DNA of 64,000 nucleotides from positions 62,001 to 126,000 of the forward strand of contig NZ_JACJRQ010000001.1 in NCBI RefSeq assembly GCF_014697355.1. Direction: 5' to 3'. Positions within the stretch are counted from its first letter, which is position 1. Each line of letters opens with the position of its first letter. This stretch comes from Nostoc calcicola FACHB-3891 (GTDB taxonomy: Bacteria; Cyanobacteriota; Cyanobacteriia; Cyanobacteriales; Nostocaceae). Below the pieces are notes generated by a model, which was given only the letters and a program-made list of their open reading frames with translations, had not been told where the DNA came from and did no database searches. A program made the position numbers and the translations under genes. Positions 19,136 to 29,181 of this stretch are shown here, piece by piece.

Positions 19136-22100
19136 ATGACTAAATCTCCCAATCAAGAGCATCACTCCCCTTCCCCAATTCGTAAGCGTCTGTGGTTGCT
19201 GGTGTTGAGTCGCGGTGGCATTGCTTTGGGAGGACTTTTGCTGATTGGAATTGTCGGTGGTGTTTGGCGGTTGTGGATTTTTGTCCAAAAAGAGTTAACG
19301 CCCTTGGCACAACAAAGTCTCACCACTACACTCAACCGTCCAGTCCAACTCGGAAAAGTCACACAATTTTCGTTGACGGGAGTGCAGTTTGGTGCATCAG
19401 CTATCCCAGCGACACCCACAGATCCAGATCGAGCCTCAGTTGAAGCTGTGGAAGTAACTTTTGACCTCTTGCAGTTAATTTTTAACCGCCACCTCAAGCT
19501 AGATGTCACCTTAATCAATCCAGATATTTACATTCAACAGGATGACCAAGGGCGCTGGGTTTCCACTACCATAGCGTCCTCAGGTGAAGCCGGCGTCATT
19601 AAAACTGATTTGGACGAACTGCGGTTTCGCAATGCCAAGCTGGCGTTAATGCCGCATGGGAGAGATGAGGGAGCAGGGGGAGATGAGGGAGCAGGGGGAG
19701 ATGAGGGAGTAGGGGGAGATGAGGGAGCAATATCCCCCTCATCCCCCTCATCCCCCTCATCCCCCTCATCCCCCTCATCCCCCGTATCATTTTCCCAACT
19801 CAGTGGATCTGCCCAACTTTTAGCAAACAACCAGTCGATCAGGTTGGAAGTCGCGGGTCAAGCAGACAGTGGTGGTAGTATTTCCATTCAGGGAGAGACG
19901 CGTTCCAAGGTATTAGCAGGGAATTTACAGTTGCGAGTACAAGATTTCCTGGCTGCGGATATTACTCGCCTAATTCCGTTACCTGTGAATTTACAAGGGG
20001 GTCGAGTCAATGGTGATTTGTTGGTTCAGTTGACGCCAGAACAGCCGACTTTATTGTTTGGTAGTGCTGCTGTTGCAGGGGTGACGGTTGAATTGCCGAA
20101 AGTGCCGCAACTCTTGAGCAATACCCAGGGAAATCTCCGCTTCCAGGGAACCCAATTGCAGTTAGATAATGTTACTAGTAGCTATGGCAAAATTCCCCTG
20201 GTGGCTACGGGAATCATTGACACTCAAGCGGGCTTCAAGTTGGCAGCGCGTGTAAATGCGGTGAGTTTGGCGAATGCCCAGGAGACTCTCAAGGTAAAAT
20301 TACCTGTGCCGATCGCCGGACAAGTACAAGCAGATTTACAGATTACTGGATCGACTAAAGAGCCAATTCTCTCAGGCAAAGTTGCCACGATCCAAACTGC
20401 CCGGATTGATAAACTAGATTTTAATAGTATTACTAGTAAATTTGAACTTGTTACTAGTTCTTCTTTAATTACTCTCAAAGATATTCAAGGGTTCGCCAAA
20501 GTTGGCGGTCAAATTACAGGCGCTGGCACAATTCAAATTGGTAAATCTCCGCGACTGGATTTGAATTTTGCTGCGAAGAATGTTCCAGGGGATGCGATCG
20601 CTAAAGTTTACGAAACAACGCCCAATTTCCAAATTGGTAATCTCTCGGCTACAGCCCAACTCTTCGGTGCTGCTACAAATGTCCAAACTGTGGTAAGATT
20701 TCAAGCCCCTAACGGAACTTATCCGGGAACTGGGGAAGTGGCGATCGCTCCCAATCGTACCCTCTCTTTCCGCAATGTAGCTCTGAATGTCGGTGGTGGT
20801 ACAGTCCGGGCAACTGGTAGTTATGCCAATGAGCGTTGGCAAGCTGTTGCTGTTGCCTCCGGGGTACAGGTGCAACGTTTTGTAGATCCAAATCAACTGC
20901 AAAATGTCTCTTTGGCGGGGGCACAATTCAATGGTCGTCTCATCCTAAGAGGCAGCACAGCACCATTTGAAATTGCCACGATTCGCCCTGAAGGTGCAGC
21001 AGTGACAATTGGTGGCGGTACAGTTGCAGTTTCTAATATCCAACTCCAAGACCAAAATTTCTCTGCTCAACTTGTAGCTAATAATGTGCGGCTGGGACAA
21101 ATATTGAAACAGTCTCCCCCGGCTTTAAATAATCCTTTGGCGGGTACGTTCCAAATCGCAGGTAACAGAGATAATTTCAGCCTGAAAACTCTCCGTGGCA
21201 CTGGTGAAGGTCGTCTTGCCATTGGCGGCGGTACGGTTACAGCGAAAAATATCCAACTTGCTGAGGGTTTCTATCAGGCACGGGTTCAGGCGAAGAATGT
21301 ACCTGTGCAGCAATTGGCAGCAGTACCAAAGCAGTTCCAAGGTGCGTTAACTGGTGAAGTGAATGTGGCGGGTTCTGTTGAGTCCTTCCAACTGCAAAAC
21401 ATCCAAGCCAGCGGTCAAGGACGGATAAATGTTGGGCGTGGAACAATTACAGCCTCTAATCTGCAACTTGTTAATGGTGCATATCAGGCGCAAATCCAAG
21501 CAAAGAATGTACCTGTGCGGCAGTTGGCAGCAGTACCACCACAGTTTCAAGGTGCGTTAACTGGTCAGTTCAACGTTGCGGGATTAGTTAATTCTTTTGA
21601 GCCACGAACTATCCAAGCCAACGGTCAGGCACTGATAAATGTTGGCGGCGGAGCGATCGCAGCTTCTAAAATTCAAGTGGGTAATGGTGTATACCAAGCA
21701 CAAATTCAGGCAAATAACGTACCGTTGCAGCAGCTGGCAGCAGTACCACCGCAGTTTCGGGGAACGTTAACAGGTCAAGTCAACGTGGCGGGTTCTGTTG
21801 AGTCCTTCACTCCGCAAACAATCCAAGCCGTTGGTCAGGGACAGATAAATGTTGCAGGTGGAACGATCGCAGCTTCTAATATTCAAGTAGCCAATGGTCG
21901 CTATCAAGGGATTGTTGATGCTTCCGGTGTGGAATTAAATCGGTTAAATCAGCTATTGCGGGGTCAATTTGCTGGGAAGTTGCAATTAGCTGGCACCTTG
22001 GGTTCGTCTCAATTAGCTGATGTGCGTGCTGCTGGACAGGTGCAGTTATCTCAAGGTATCCCTGGCTTTGAGCGACCACTGACAGCGGCGATCGCTTGGA

Positions 22101-25096
22101 ATGGTGAAAGGCTGACCATTGACCAAGCAACCGCTCCCGGTTTAAAAGTTACTGGTAACATATTAGCCAATGCCAAACAACCAGGCATACCGGAAATTAC
22201 TGCCTTAAATCTCAACATCCAAGCCGAAAATTACGATTTAAAACAGTTACCGATCAATCTTCCCAATCAGGTTGCGGTGGCGGGGAGAGTCGATTTTAAT
22301 GGACAAGTCACTGGCAAGCTACCCTTACCAAATGTAGTTGGGCAAATTAATTTACGAGACTTTGTTGTTCAAGATATTGCTTTTGAACCGCTGTTAACTG
22401 GAAATATAAATTCAGCGCAGGGACGCGGGTTGAATTTGAATTTAGCAGGAAATAGCGATCGCCTGGCCTTCAATTTAGATGCCAATAATCGCCCGCAATC
22501 CTTTTTAGTCCAATGGCAGCAAGCCTTGGCATCAGGTAATGTTAAAGGAAATGATTGGACACTGAAAGTTGCAAATTTCCCCTTACAAATATTGAATTTG
22601 ACCCCGCCAGCAATTACTCGCTTGGGTGCTGGAAAAATAGCTGGGTTGTTAACAGGAGATTTGGTCTTTAATCAACAGACATTCGCAACAAATGGAAATT
22701 TAGCGATCGCCAACCCGGAAATTGGCCGGGTAAAAGGCGATCGAATAGCTGCTCAATTCCGTTACGGTAATGGTAAAGCGACACTCACCAGTAGCGAATT
22801 TGTCAAAGGGAATAGTATTTATGCTGCTGTTGGGACTTTTGCTCAAACCGCTCAAGGACCTCAATTACAAGCTAAACTCAATGTCAACCAGGGCAAAATT
22901 GAAGATGTTCTCGCTCTAGTACAAGTTGATTTACAAGATTTGCAAGGTGGTTCCCCCCCAACTTACGGCACAGCAGCGGATCTGACCACCAACTCCCAAG
23001 GCTGGCCAAACCAACCGTTATTAACCCAACTCCAGCGGTTCTCTGAAATTGAAGCCTTGGTAGCAGAAGAAGAACAACAGCGACTTGATTCTAGCCCCAT
23101 ACCGGATTTAGCTGATTTAAAAGGCACTTTCAACGGACAAGTGGCTCTAGATACAGCTAATGGATTGGCAGTGCAATTTAATTTGAATGGAGAAAACTTT
23201 GCTTGGGGTAAAAAGGAAGAACGCAGTCGTTATTATACTGCCGAAAAATTGATTGCCGAAGGCAACTTTGAAAACGGTGTTTTGAGTTTGCGACCTTTAA
23301 GAATTGAATCTCAGAACAGGTTGATTGCCTTCACAGGTAACATTGGCGGTAATGAACAATCTGGTCAGTTGCGGGTGAATAATTTTCCGATACAAGTATT
23401 GGATAATTTTGTCAAACTACCAGTTGGCATTACAGGTAATGTTAACGCTACAGCAGCTTTAGCAGGCAGCATTGGTAATCCCCAAGCGAGAGGGGAATTG
23501 CAAATCACAGAAGGAACACTAAATCAAAACCCAATACAGTCAGCAACGGCAAGTTTCAGCTATGCCAACGGACGCTTAAACTTTGGTAGTACTCTAGCAG
23601 TTGCCGGTCCTCAACCTGTGGATATTACTGGCAGCATCCCGTATAAATTGCCTTTTGCAACGGTTGCACCAGACAGCGAGCAAATCAGTTTGGATATGAA
23701 GTTAGAAAACGAGGGCTTGGGACTGTTAAACGCATTGACTAATCAAGTGGTATTTGAGAAAGGCGAAGGACAAGTAGACCTGAAGGTGCGTGGAACATTG
23801 AAACAACCAGAAGTAGATGGAATTGCCACTGTTAATAATGCTACTTTTTCAGCCCAAGCTTTACCGGGTAAACTTAGACGTGTTACAGGCAAAGTGTTGT
23901 TTAACTTTGACCGCATCTTAGTAGAAAATCTTCAGGGTAGATTTAGCCGAGGGAAAGTAGAAGCTGCTGGAGAAATTCCCATCTTTAACAATGAGAAAGT
24001 GACCATCAACAATCCTTTGACCATTAATCTCGAACAGCTAGCATTGAATCTCAAAGGACTTTACCAAGGAGGCGCTAGCGGTAATTTGCAGATTACTGGT
24101 TCTGCCCTCAACCCACTAATTGGCGGTAGAGTAGACTTATTTGACGGTCAGGTATTGCTAGCAGAATCTACCGACACCGCTACATCTGCAAATGATGATG
24201 GTCTTGGCTTATCATCTACAAAAGCTAATAAGCAGAATCAAGCGGAAATTGGTAATGGCATGGGAAATGCAAACGCCAGATTTAATAATCTAGATTTAGA
24301 ACTAGGTAAAAACGTCCAAATTACCCGTCCACCTATTCTCAGCTTCCGTGCAACTGGTAATCTCATAGTCAACGGTTCAATTAATCAGCCCATACCAGAT
24401 GGTACTATCCGATTAGAAAAAGGTGGCGTAAACTTATTTACTACCCAATTTAACCTTGCTCGTGGCTACAAACACACTGCAACTTTTAGTCCCTCCCAAC
24501 CCCGCGACCCCAACTTGGATATTCGGTTATTTGCTAAGGTACTAGACGTAACTCAAAATAATGATTTCACCCGAATAAATACTACAGGTTTATCAGCCTT
24601 AGAGAGTGTTCGAGTCGAAGCTACTATTAACGGTCTCGCCAGCAAACTAAATGAAAATTTAGAACTAACAAGTAGTCCGTCACGTAGTCAAACCGAAATT
24701 GTTGCTCTTTTAGGAGGTGGATTTGTAGACACCCAAGGACGTGGTGACAGTACTTTGGGTCTGATTAACATCGCAGGTTCAGCTGTGTTCAACAATTTTC
24801 AGTCAGCTTTTAACCAGATTGGTAGTACCTTTGGCTTAAGCGAACTGCGGATATTTCCTACCATTATTTCTGAGAATCCCGAAGCAGGAAGAAGTAGTTC
24901 AACTTTGGAATTAGCAGCAGAAGCCGGAGTTGATATTACTTCTAAAATATCAATTTCTAGCATCAAAATTTTAACAACAAATGACCCCTTTCAATGGGGT
25001 GTTAATTACCGAATCAACGATGAATTTCGTGTACGTGCTTCCACTAATTTAACCGATGATAGTCGTGCAGTAGTAGAGTATCAAACACGGTTTTAA
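19136..25096 (+). CDS. TamB-like envelope protein (DUF490 / AsmA-like beta-rich bridge)
   Basis: A 1986-residue envelope protein with one N-terminal membrane anchor (about 20-50), a long beta-rich body and a C-terminal TamB/DUF490 domain (about 1560-1986, ending in an aromatic Phe as do outer-membrane-interacting strands). TamB relatives form hydrophobic bridges between inner and outer membranes for outer-membrane biogenesis or lipid transfer. Two oddities stand out: a low-complexity insert at about 175-218 (repeated G-D-E-G-A-G then S-P-S), and about 3.5 copies of a 70-residue repeat between about 690 and 935 (motifs A-A-S-N-I-Q, V-P-V-Q-Q-L-A-A-V-P). A gaaagga ribosome site precedes the ATG. 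No TamA/Omp85 gene adjoins it. Confidence 0.88.
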   Translation: MTKSPNQEHHSPSPIRKRLWLLVLSRGGIALGGLLLIGIVGGVWRLWIFVQKELTPLAQQSLTTTLNRPVQLGKVTQFSLTGVQFGASAIPATPTDPDRASVEAVEVTFDLLQLIFNRHLKLDVTLINPDIYIQQDDQGRWVSTTIASSGEAGVIKTDLDELRFRNAKLALMPHGRDEGAGGDEGAGGDEGVGGDEGAISPSSPSSPSSPSSPSSPVSFSQLSGSAQLLANNQSIRLEVAGQADSGGSISIQGETRSKVLAGNLQLRVQDFLAADITRLIPLPVNLQGGRVNGDLLVQLTPEQPTLLFGSAAVAGVTVELPKVPQLLSNTQGNLRFQGTQLQLDNVTSSYGKIPLVATGIIDTQAGFKLAARVNAVSLANAQETLKVKLPVPIAGQVQADLQITGSTKEPILSGKVATIQTARIDKLDFNSITSKFELVTSSSLITLKDIQGFAKVGGQITGAGTIQIGKSPRLDLNFAAKNVPGDAIAKVYETTPNFQIGNLSATAQLFGAATNVQTVVRFQAPNGTYPGTGEVAIAPNRTLSFRNVALNVGGGTVRATGSYANERWQAVAVASGVQVQRFVDPNQLQNVSLAGAQFNGRLILRGSTAPFEIATIRPEGAAVTIGGGTVAVSNIQLQDQNFSAQLVANNVRLGQILKQSPPALNNPLAGTFQIAGNRDNFSLKTLRGTGEGRLAIGGGTVTAKNIQLAEGFYQARVQAKNVPVQQLAAVPKQFQGALTGEVNVAGSVESFQLQNIQASGQGRINVGRGTITASNLQLVNGAYQAQIQAKNVPVRQLAAVPPQFQGALTGQFNVAGLVNSFEPRTIQANGQALINVGGGAIAASKIQVGNGVYQAQIQANNVPLQQLAAVPPQFRGTLTGQVNVAGSVESFTPQTIQAVGQGQINVAGGTIAASNIQVANGRYQGIVDASGVELNRLNQLLRGQFAGKLQLAGTLGSSQLADVRAAGQVQLSQGIPGFERPLTAAIAWNGERLTIDQATAPGLKVTGNILANAKQPGIPEITALNLNIQAENYDLKQLPINLPNQVAVAGRVDFNGQVTGKLPLPNVVGQINLRDFVVQDIAFEPLLTGNINSAQGRGLNLNLAGNSDRLAFNLDANNRPQSFLVQWQQALASGNVKGNDWTLKVANFPLQILNLTPPAITRLGAGKIAGLLTGDLVFNQQTFATNGNLAIANPEIGRVKGDRIAAQFRYGNGKATLTSSEFVKGNSIYAAVGTFAQTAQGPQLQAKLNVNQGKIEDVLALVQVDLQDLQGGSPPTYGTAADLTTNSQGWPNQPLLTQLQRFSEIEALVAEEEQQRLDSSPIPDLADLKGTFNGQVALDTANGLAVQFNLNGENFAWGKKEERSRYYTAEKLIAEGNFENGVLSLRPLRIESQNRLIAFTGNIGGNEQSGQLRVNNFPIQVLDNFVKLPVGITGNVNATAALAGSIGNPQARGELQITEGTLNQNPIQSATASFSYANGRLNFGSTLAVAGPQPVDITGSIPYKLPFATVAPDSEQISLDMKLENEGLGLLNALTNQVVFEKGEGQVDLKVRGTLKQPEVDGIATVNNATFSAQALPGKLRRVTGKVLFNFDRILVENLQGRFSRGKVEAAGEIPIFNNEKVTINNPLTINLEQLALNLKGLYQGGASGNLQITGSALNPLIGGRVDLFDGQVLLAESTDTATSANDDGLGLSSTKANKQNQAEIGNGMGNANARFNNLDLELGKNVQITRPPILSFRATGNLIVNGSINQPIPDGTIRLEKGGVNLFTTQFNLARGYKHTATFSPSQPRDPNLDIRLFAKVLDVTQNNDFTRINTTGLSALESVRVEATINGLASKLNENLELTSSPSRSQTEIVALLGGGFVDTQGRGDSTLGLINIAGSAVFNNFQSAFNQIGSTFGLSELRIFPTIISENPEAGRSSSTLELAAEAGVDITSKISISSIKILTTNDPFQWGVNYRINDEFRVRASTNLTDDSRAVVEYQTRF
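19660..19788. repeat. In-frame 18-base and 9-base tandem repeats inside the TamB-like gene
   Basis: Four copies of an 18-base unit (ggagatgagggagcaggg type) followed by five to six copies of a 9-base unit (tccccctca). The second block is roughly the inverse of the first. Both unit lengths are multiples of three and keep the reading frame. The same g-rich units occur in a spacer near 44950. Confidence 0.9.
21203..21900. repeat. 210-base coding tandem repeat in the TamB-like gene
   Basis: About 3.3 copies of a unit encoding 70 residues. Landmarks repeating at this period are the translated motifs V-P-V-Q-Q-L-A-A-V-P, L-T-G-Q-V-N-V-A-G and N-V-G-G-G-T-I-A-A-S. Confidence 0.85.
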
Positions 25097-25511
25097 AGAA
25101 AAAAGAATTTAGTGTGCTGTAAAGTGGACAGGCACAGCCCACCATAGGTATAGCGGTTCTCGTTTACGTGAGGTATATCCGTAGGGGCACGGCAGTGCCG
25201 TGCCCCTACACCTTGTGATATAGTCTCATACCGCATCTGAATGGTAACCGCTATATCGCTTTACTTTCAATACTTTTCGGTTAAGGGAAGAGACGCAATA
25301 AATTGCCGTCTCTACGAAGGATTGATTATTGTAGAGACGCCGATTTATCGCGTCTTTATTATCCAAAATTTATACCAATTTGAAAAATGATTGCGACATA
25401 TGGATAGCTAAAAAGCTTATTTACTGACTATTTCACAATGCAAAATCTGTCTTGAAAAGCTGGCATAGCGGGAAACTTACGCTCAAACTTTTCGCAAAAT
25501 ACAAACTAGTA
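25097..25511. other. Spacer with MITE and inverted repeats
   Basis: This 415-base convergent spacer holds a MITE family A copy (25149-25255) and an agagacg / cgtctct palindromic cluster (about 25289-25354) that could act as a terminator for either neighbour. I see no gene. Confidence 0.6.
25149..25255. repeat. MITE-like palindromic element, family A
   Basis: A 107-base element with tatagcggtt and aaccgctata ends (perfect 10-base terminal inverted repeats) and the 29-base central palindrome at 25181-25209, the same core as the copy at 15238. Confidence 0.88.
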
Positions 25512-26336
25512 TTATTTACTTCCTGTTCCCTCTTCTCCTTGCTTCTCAATAGCTTGTCGTACCTGTTCAACATCCAATTCTAATGCCTCGGCGATTTGCT
25601 CTATACTTAAACCAAAGTTAAGTAGACGGGGTATAGTTTCCAGCTTTGTTTCTTCTCGAACCTCCTCTTTTACTTCCTGCTTTGTTTCTTCCTTTACTTC
25701 CTGGTAAAATTTAGTTTGTCTCCAGTCGGTTAATCCAAACATTGCTTCTAACTCCTGCTGACTTTTGTTTACAAATTTATAGATCAGCATTCTCTCCACT
25801 AATTCTAAGAGATTGCTACGGTTAGCTTCATCCGTTTGTTGTACTTGATTTATCAATTTTTTTGCTTGCTGTACGGCTTTATCTTCTGCTGCAACTACTA
25901 ATTTAATCACCCCTAGCCCAATCGAAGATGATAGTACATCATCTAACTCATCTAAATAAATTATACGAATTTGCTCTTGAGCTAATGATGTTTGATAAAT
26001 GAATGGTACACCAGGGTCAAGACTGCGTTGAGCAAAAAGTAATACAGCTTGCCAAGGACGTTGAGGTTTATATTGATTTATATACAGGAAAGTTTCTGTG
26101 ATTATTCGCCAGTAAATATCATCATCGCGCTGGAACTGTACCTCAACAAAATAGATTGTGTCTTCTGGAAACTCAGGTTTGGGTAAGAATAAACCATCGA
26201 TACGACGTGCTAGTTCTTTGATTTCTACTGAGGTAAATTGGTAGTGCGAGGCTAGGGCTTGGGATTGTTCCAAAAGTTCAAATAAGACACCTGGAATAGT
26301 TTGGAATAAGGTGTAAAAAATCGTGTCTGTTTTCAT
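25512..26336 (-). CDS. DUF2887 / Rpn-type PD-(D/E)XK nuclease-like protein
   Basis: A 274-residue protein of the cyanobacterial DUF2887 group, related to Rpn recombination-promoting nucleases. The catalytic core is visible as R-I-D-G-L-F near residue 65 and Y-F-V-E-V-Q-F-Q near 82 (D and E-x-Q of the fold). A repetitive K-E-E-T-K-Q-E-V charged helix lies near 215-235, and a short C-terminal helix-turn-helix-like stretch (I-E-Q-I-A-E-A-L-E-L-D) closes the protein. Two relatives occur at 47525 and 48540. Relatives cut DNA and are sometimes labelled putative transposases, but no terminal repeats are seen here. Confidence 0.85.
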   Translation of the reverse strand: MKTDTIFYTLFQTIPGVLFELLEQSQALASHYQFTSVEIKELARRIDGLFLPKPEFPEDTIYFVEVQFQRDDDIYWRIITETFLYINQYKPQRPWQAVLLFAQRSLDPGVPFIYQTSLAQEQIRIIYLDELDDVLSSSIGLGVIKLVVAAEDKAVQQAKKLINQVQQTDEANRSNLLELVERMLIYKFVNKSQQELEAMFGLTDWRQTKFYQEVKEETKQEVKEEVREETKLETIPRLLNFGLSIEQIAEALELDVEQVRQAIEKQGEEGTGSK

Positions 26337-26405
26337 GCACTCTGAATATTTGAAGATTTTCAGATTATCGTGACTGATAGGGGATAATTTTTCTACATTT
26401 AATTA

Positions 26406-27335
26406 TTAAATTGTGATATTGTCGTCACCCTGCTGATTAACTGCTAATCGCAAAATTGATAGCCCTAAAATTATCAAAAATAGCACGAGTCCAATTGTGC
26501 AAGCATAGCTAATTTCTAAATTATTGAATGCTTGTTCATATAGGTAGTAAACAATTGTTTTCGAGCTATTGAGTGGTCCTCCTTGAGTCATGATATATAC
26601 TTCTTCAAAGACTTTTGTAGCAGAAATCGCTGAAATTACAGCAACCAAAGCTAAATATGGCTTCATCAAAGGTATGGTAATGTCCCAATGTTTCCTAATA
26701 CCATCTGAGCCATCAATTGCTGCGGCTTCGTACACATCACCAGGAATTGATTGTAATCCTGCTAAATAAATCACCATGTAGTAGCCTAGCCCTTTCCATA
26801 TAGTGACAGCCATGACGCTGGCAAGAGAAATTGGTACAATACCAAAAATTTTAGCTGGGCTAGTTAGCCAAGGAATACCTTCTGAAATAATGTCCAAAGC
26901 TTTAAATAACTGGTTGAGTAATCCATTTTCTGCATACAACCATTTCCAAGCTATCCCCGCAACTACCATTGAAATCACTACTGGAGTGTAGTATGCAGAT
27001 CTAAACCAATTCATCCCCCGGAGTTTTTGATTTACCAAAATTGCTAGCCCCAAGGGAGCAATTACCAAAATTGGTACTACACCCACAAGATATAAAAAAG
27101 TGTTTTCCAGGGTTTTCCAAAAAACTGCATCTTTCCAAAGCTTGAAAAAGTTCGCAAAACCTATCCATTGCGGCGGTTGGGCAATATCTTCGTAGCTAGT
27201 AAAGCTGAGGTAAAATGCTTGCAGTGCAGGCCAAAAGACAGTTAACCACAAAAGAACTAAGGCGGGCAGTAAAAAGAAATAAGGAGTCAGTCGCTGTTTG
27301 ATCGATATCCAATTCTTAGGTGTAAATTGATTCAT
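26406..27335 (-). CDS. Carbohydrate ABC transporter permease (MalF/UgpA type)
   Basis: A 309-residue permease of the CUT1 sugar family with about six membrane segments. The ATPase-docking EAA loop reads E-A-A-A-I-D-G-S-D-G near residue 209. The N-terminal P-Y-F-F-L-L-P-A-L-V-L-L-W-L-T-V-F-W-P segment and the closing segment are typical of MalF/UgpA/LacF. It lacks the usual adjoining MalG-type permease, binding protein and MalK ATPase. In Nostoc such CUT1 genes are often dispersed, so it may still belong to a working transporter such as those for sucrose, fructose or glucosylglycerol. The substrate cannot be read from sequence. Confidence 0.88.
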   Translation of the reverse strand: MNQFTPKNWISIKQRLTPYFFLLPALVLLWLTVFWPALQAFYLSFTSYEDIAQPPQWIGFANFFKLWKDAVFWKTLENTFLYLVGVVPILVIAPLGLAILVNQKLRGMNWFRSAYYTPVVISMVVAGIAWKWLYAENGLLNQLFKALDIISEGIPWLTSPAKIFGIVPISLASVMAVTIWKGLGYYMVIYLAGLQSIPGDVYEAAAIDGSDGIRKHWDITIPLMKPYLALVAVISAISATKVFEEVYIMTQGGPLNSSKTIVYYLYEQAFNNLEISYACTIGLVLFLIILGLSILRLAVNQQGDDNITI

Positions 27336-27468
27336 ATCAGGTCTAATAGTTGTTTTCGCTTTGTCAGAATCTTTAAGAAAAAGAATTTGGGAATGTGAGT
27401 AGATTTAAGCTTCAATATTTTAAGGGCATATATTTGCTTGTCAATCAATAATTCTGAAATAAACTGCA

Positions 27469-28131
27469 ATGGAAACTCAACACAATCAGCCAATTGAACA
27501 TCAAAATGTCCCCACAAATCATCGTGGACTGCATGACTTTTTGTATAGTTCCGATGATGAACACGCTACCACTCAGGTGAGTATAACTCCTGAATTGACA
27601 AACAATAGCACTGAAATTACGTCCGTTGAAGCTTGGCGTGTAGCTGCTGATAACGCTAAAATTGCTGGTGTTTACGCAGTATTAGATGCAGAACGCCGCA
27701 CGCAGTACATTGGCTATTCTCGAAATGTATTGCTTTCCCTAAACGGTCATATTACCCAAAATGGTGAACAAAAGTGTGCTTTTGTACGCGTGCAAGCATT
27801 TAAGTTTCCCAAACGTCAAGAAATGGAAGATTTACGAGATGCATGGATAGCAGAACTCGAAAGCACACCACCTGGTAATGCAACTGATTGCGGAATGTGG
27901 GCTAGTACAGTCGGCGAAGTTGCTAAAGCGGTAATGTCAGAGGTTGAACGCCAAGCCTATGAGGAGAAAAAGCTAAAGCTGCGGAAAGCAATGGCTGACA
28001 CAACCCTCTCTAAAGACTCACAAACAACAGATGCTAGTGAAACCGAACGCCTGCGTCAACTCGAAGCAGCTGTAAAAAACGATGACTGGAGTGTAATTAT
28101 CGACGCACAGACCCAGGAAACCAAGTCTTAG
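27469..28131 (+). CDS. GIY-YIG nuclease-fold protein
   Basis: A 220-residue protein with a GIY-YIG domain at about residues 62-140: G-V-Y at 67-69 and Y-I-G at 80-82, then Y-S-R-N-V. The N-terminal 60 residues are polar and probably disordered. The C-terminal 80 residues are charged helix. It resembles a cyanobacterial conserved family carried mainly by filamentous species. GIY-YIG domains cut DNA in repair, restriction or homing contexts, but no recognition domain is apparent and the role is unknown. It is divergent from the sugar permease. Confidence 0.8.
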   Translation: METQHNQPIEHQNVPTNHRGLHDFLYSSDDEHATTQVSITPELTNNSTEITSVEAWRVAADNAKIAGVYAVLDAERRTQYIGYSRNVLLSLNGHITQNGEQKCAFVRVQAFKFPKRQEMEDLRDAWIAELESTPPGNATDCGMWASTVGEVAKAVMSEVERQAYEEKKLKLRKAMADTTLSKDSQTTDASETERLRQLEAAVKNDDWSVIIDAQTQETKS

Positions 28132-28512
28132 GGTAAACTGTTCAATCCTCTGGATTTCCCCACTTCCATACCCCATTCCTTGATAGGGTCAAGTAAGCTG
28201 TTGTGCTTTTAATTTGCACTTTGAGGCAGCAGAGGGGCAGAGGAGCAGAGGAGAGGGTTTGCAGGTTTTACCTAAAAGATGATGATGCAACTTGTAGGCG
28301 CGACAGCTTATCTAAGCGTTTTAGATGAATGTTTGTGCTGGGCTAGCATAGACATGCTGCGGCTTTAGGGATCTATCTTAGGGTAGTTTCTTCAAAGTAA
28401 TCAATTTTAGTTATCGTTTTGAAAAAAAACAATATTTGCTCCTATCGTTTAAGCAGCGTACATTGAAGTCATCAGGATAAACACAGACAGAAATGACGCC
28501 AACAGGTGCAAC
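28132..28512. other. Spacer without identifiable gene
   Basis: The 381-base spacer contains a purine-rich tract of cagagg-like units (about 28225-28258), nothing else that I can identify, and presumably the promoter of the DUF1003 gene. Confidence 0.4.
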
Positions 28513-29181
28513 ATGAATACATCAAAAACACTATCGTCGAAGACAGTTGATGCAAAAGTAGCTCAAAAGCCCCAAATTGTCGAGATGCAGTCAGCAGCAC
28601 AAAACACTTCCACTGAAGAACTGACTTTCGGACAACGCCTTGCCGATAAATTTGCAACGCAAGTGGGTTCTTGGGGATTTCTCATTGGGCAAAGCACCAT
28701 TTTGGCGGGATGGGTTGGTATCAACTTAATGCCTGGGGTTCCCCACTGGGATGATTCACCATTCATGATGCTGAACTTAGTATTTTCGTTTGCCTCAGCT
28801 TACACAGCGCCTATCGTTTTAATGAGTCAAAATCGCCAGTCTGATACCGATCGCAAAAACGCTGAAATTGACCACAAAGTGAACTTGAGAGCCGGACAAA
28901 ATATTGAACTGCTCCATGAAAAATTGGATGATATACATACTCAACAACTTAACGAACTAACTCAAATAATCAAAGAGCAACAGCAAGTTCTCAGCGAACT
29001 TAAAGTAACTTTAGTGCCTACTTCTAAACAAACGAAAGAACTTAAATTAGGTGTATTGCCAGGACTCCACACCCAAAGTAATACCAAATTTGGTAAAGAA
29101 ACATCCAGTAATAAAACCTTCGTTAATGAACAACAACTTGGGGAAAACAACAAAGTTGTTGAAAAAAGGATTCGTCAATAA
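28513..29181 (+). CDS. DUF1003 membrane protein
   Basis: A 222-residue protein with the DUF1003 domain at about 35-165. Two transmembrane helices are visible (about 55-75 and 88-110) with the family motifs W-G-F-L-I-G-Q, P-F-M-M-L-N-L and A-P-I-V-L-M-S-Q-N-R-Q. The segment after them (D-R-K-N-A-E-I-D-H-K-V-N) is a cytoplasmic helix. The tail beyond residue 170 is polar and not conserved. The family is widespread, and its function is not established. Neighbours give no hint. Confidence 0.88.
   Translation: MNTSKTLSSKTVDAKVAQKPQIVEMQSAAQNTSTEELTFGQRLADKFATQVGSWGFLIGQSTILAGWVGINLMPGVPHWDDSPFMMLNLVFSFASAYTAPIVLMSQNRQSDTDRKNAEIDHKVNLRAGQNIELLHEKLDDIHTQQLNELTQIIKEQQQVLSELKVTLVPTSKQTKELKLGVLPGLHTQSNTKFGKETSSNKTFVNEQQLGENNKVVEKRIRQ

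Noticed and set aside
25512..26336. DUF2887 gene as an insertion sequence transposase
   Set aside because: No terminal inverted repeats or target duplication flank it, so I keep it as a stand-alone nuclease-like gene.
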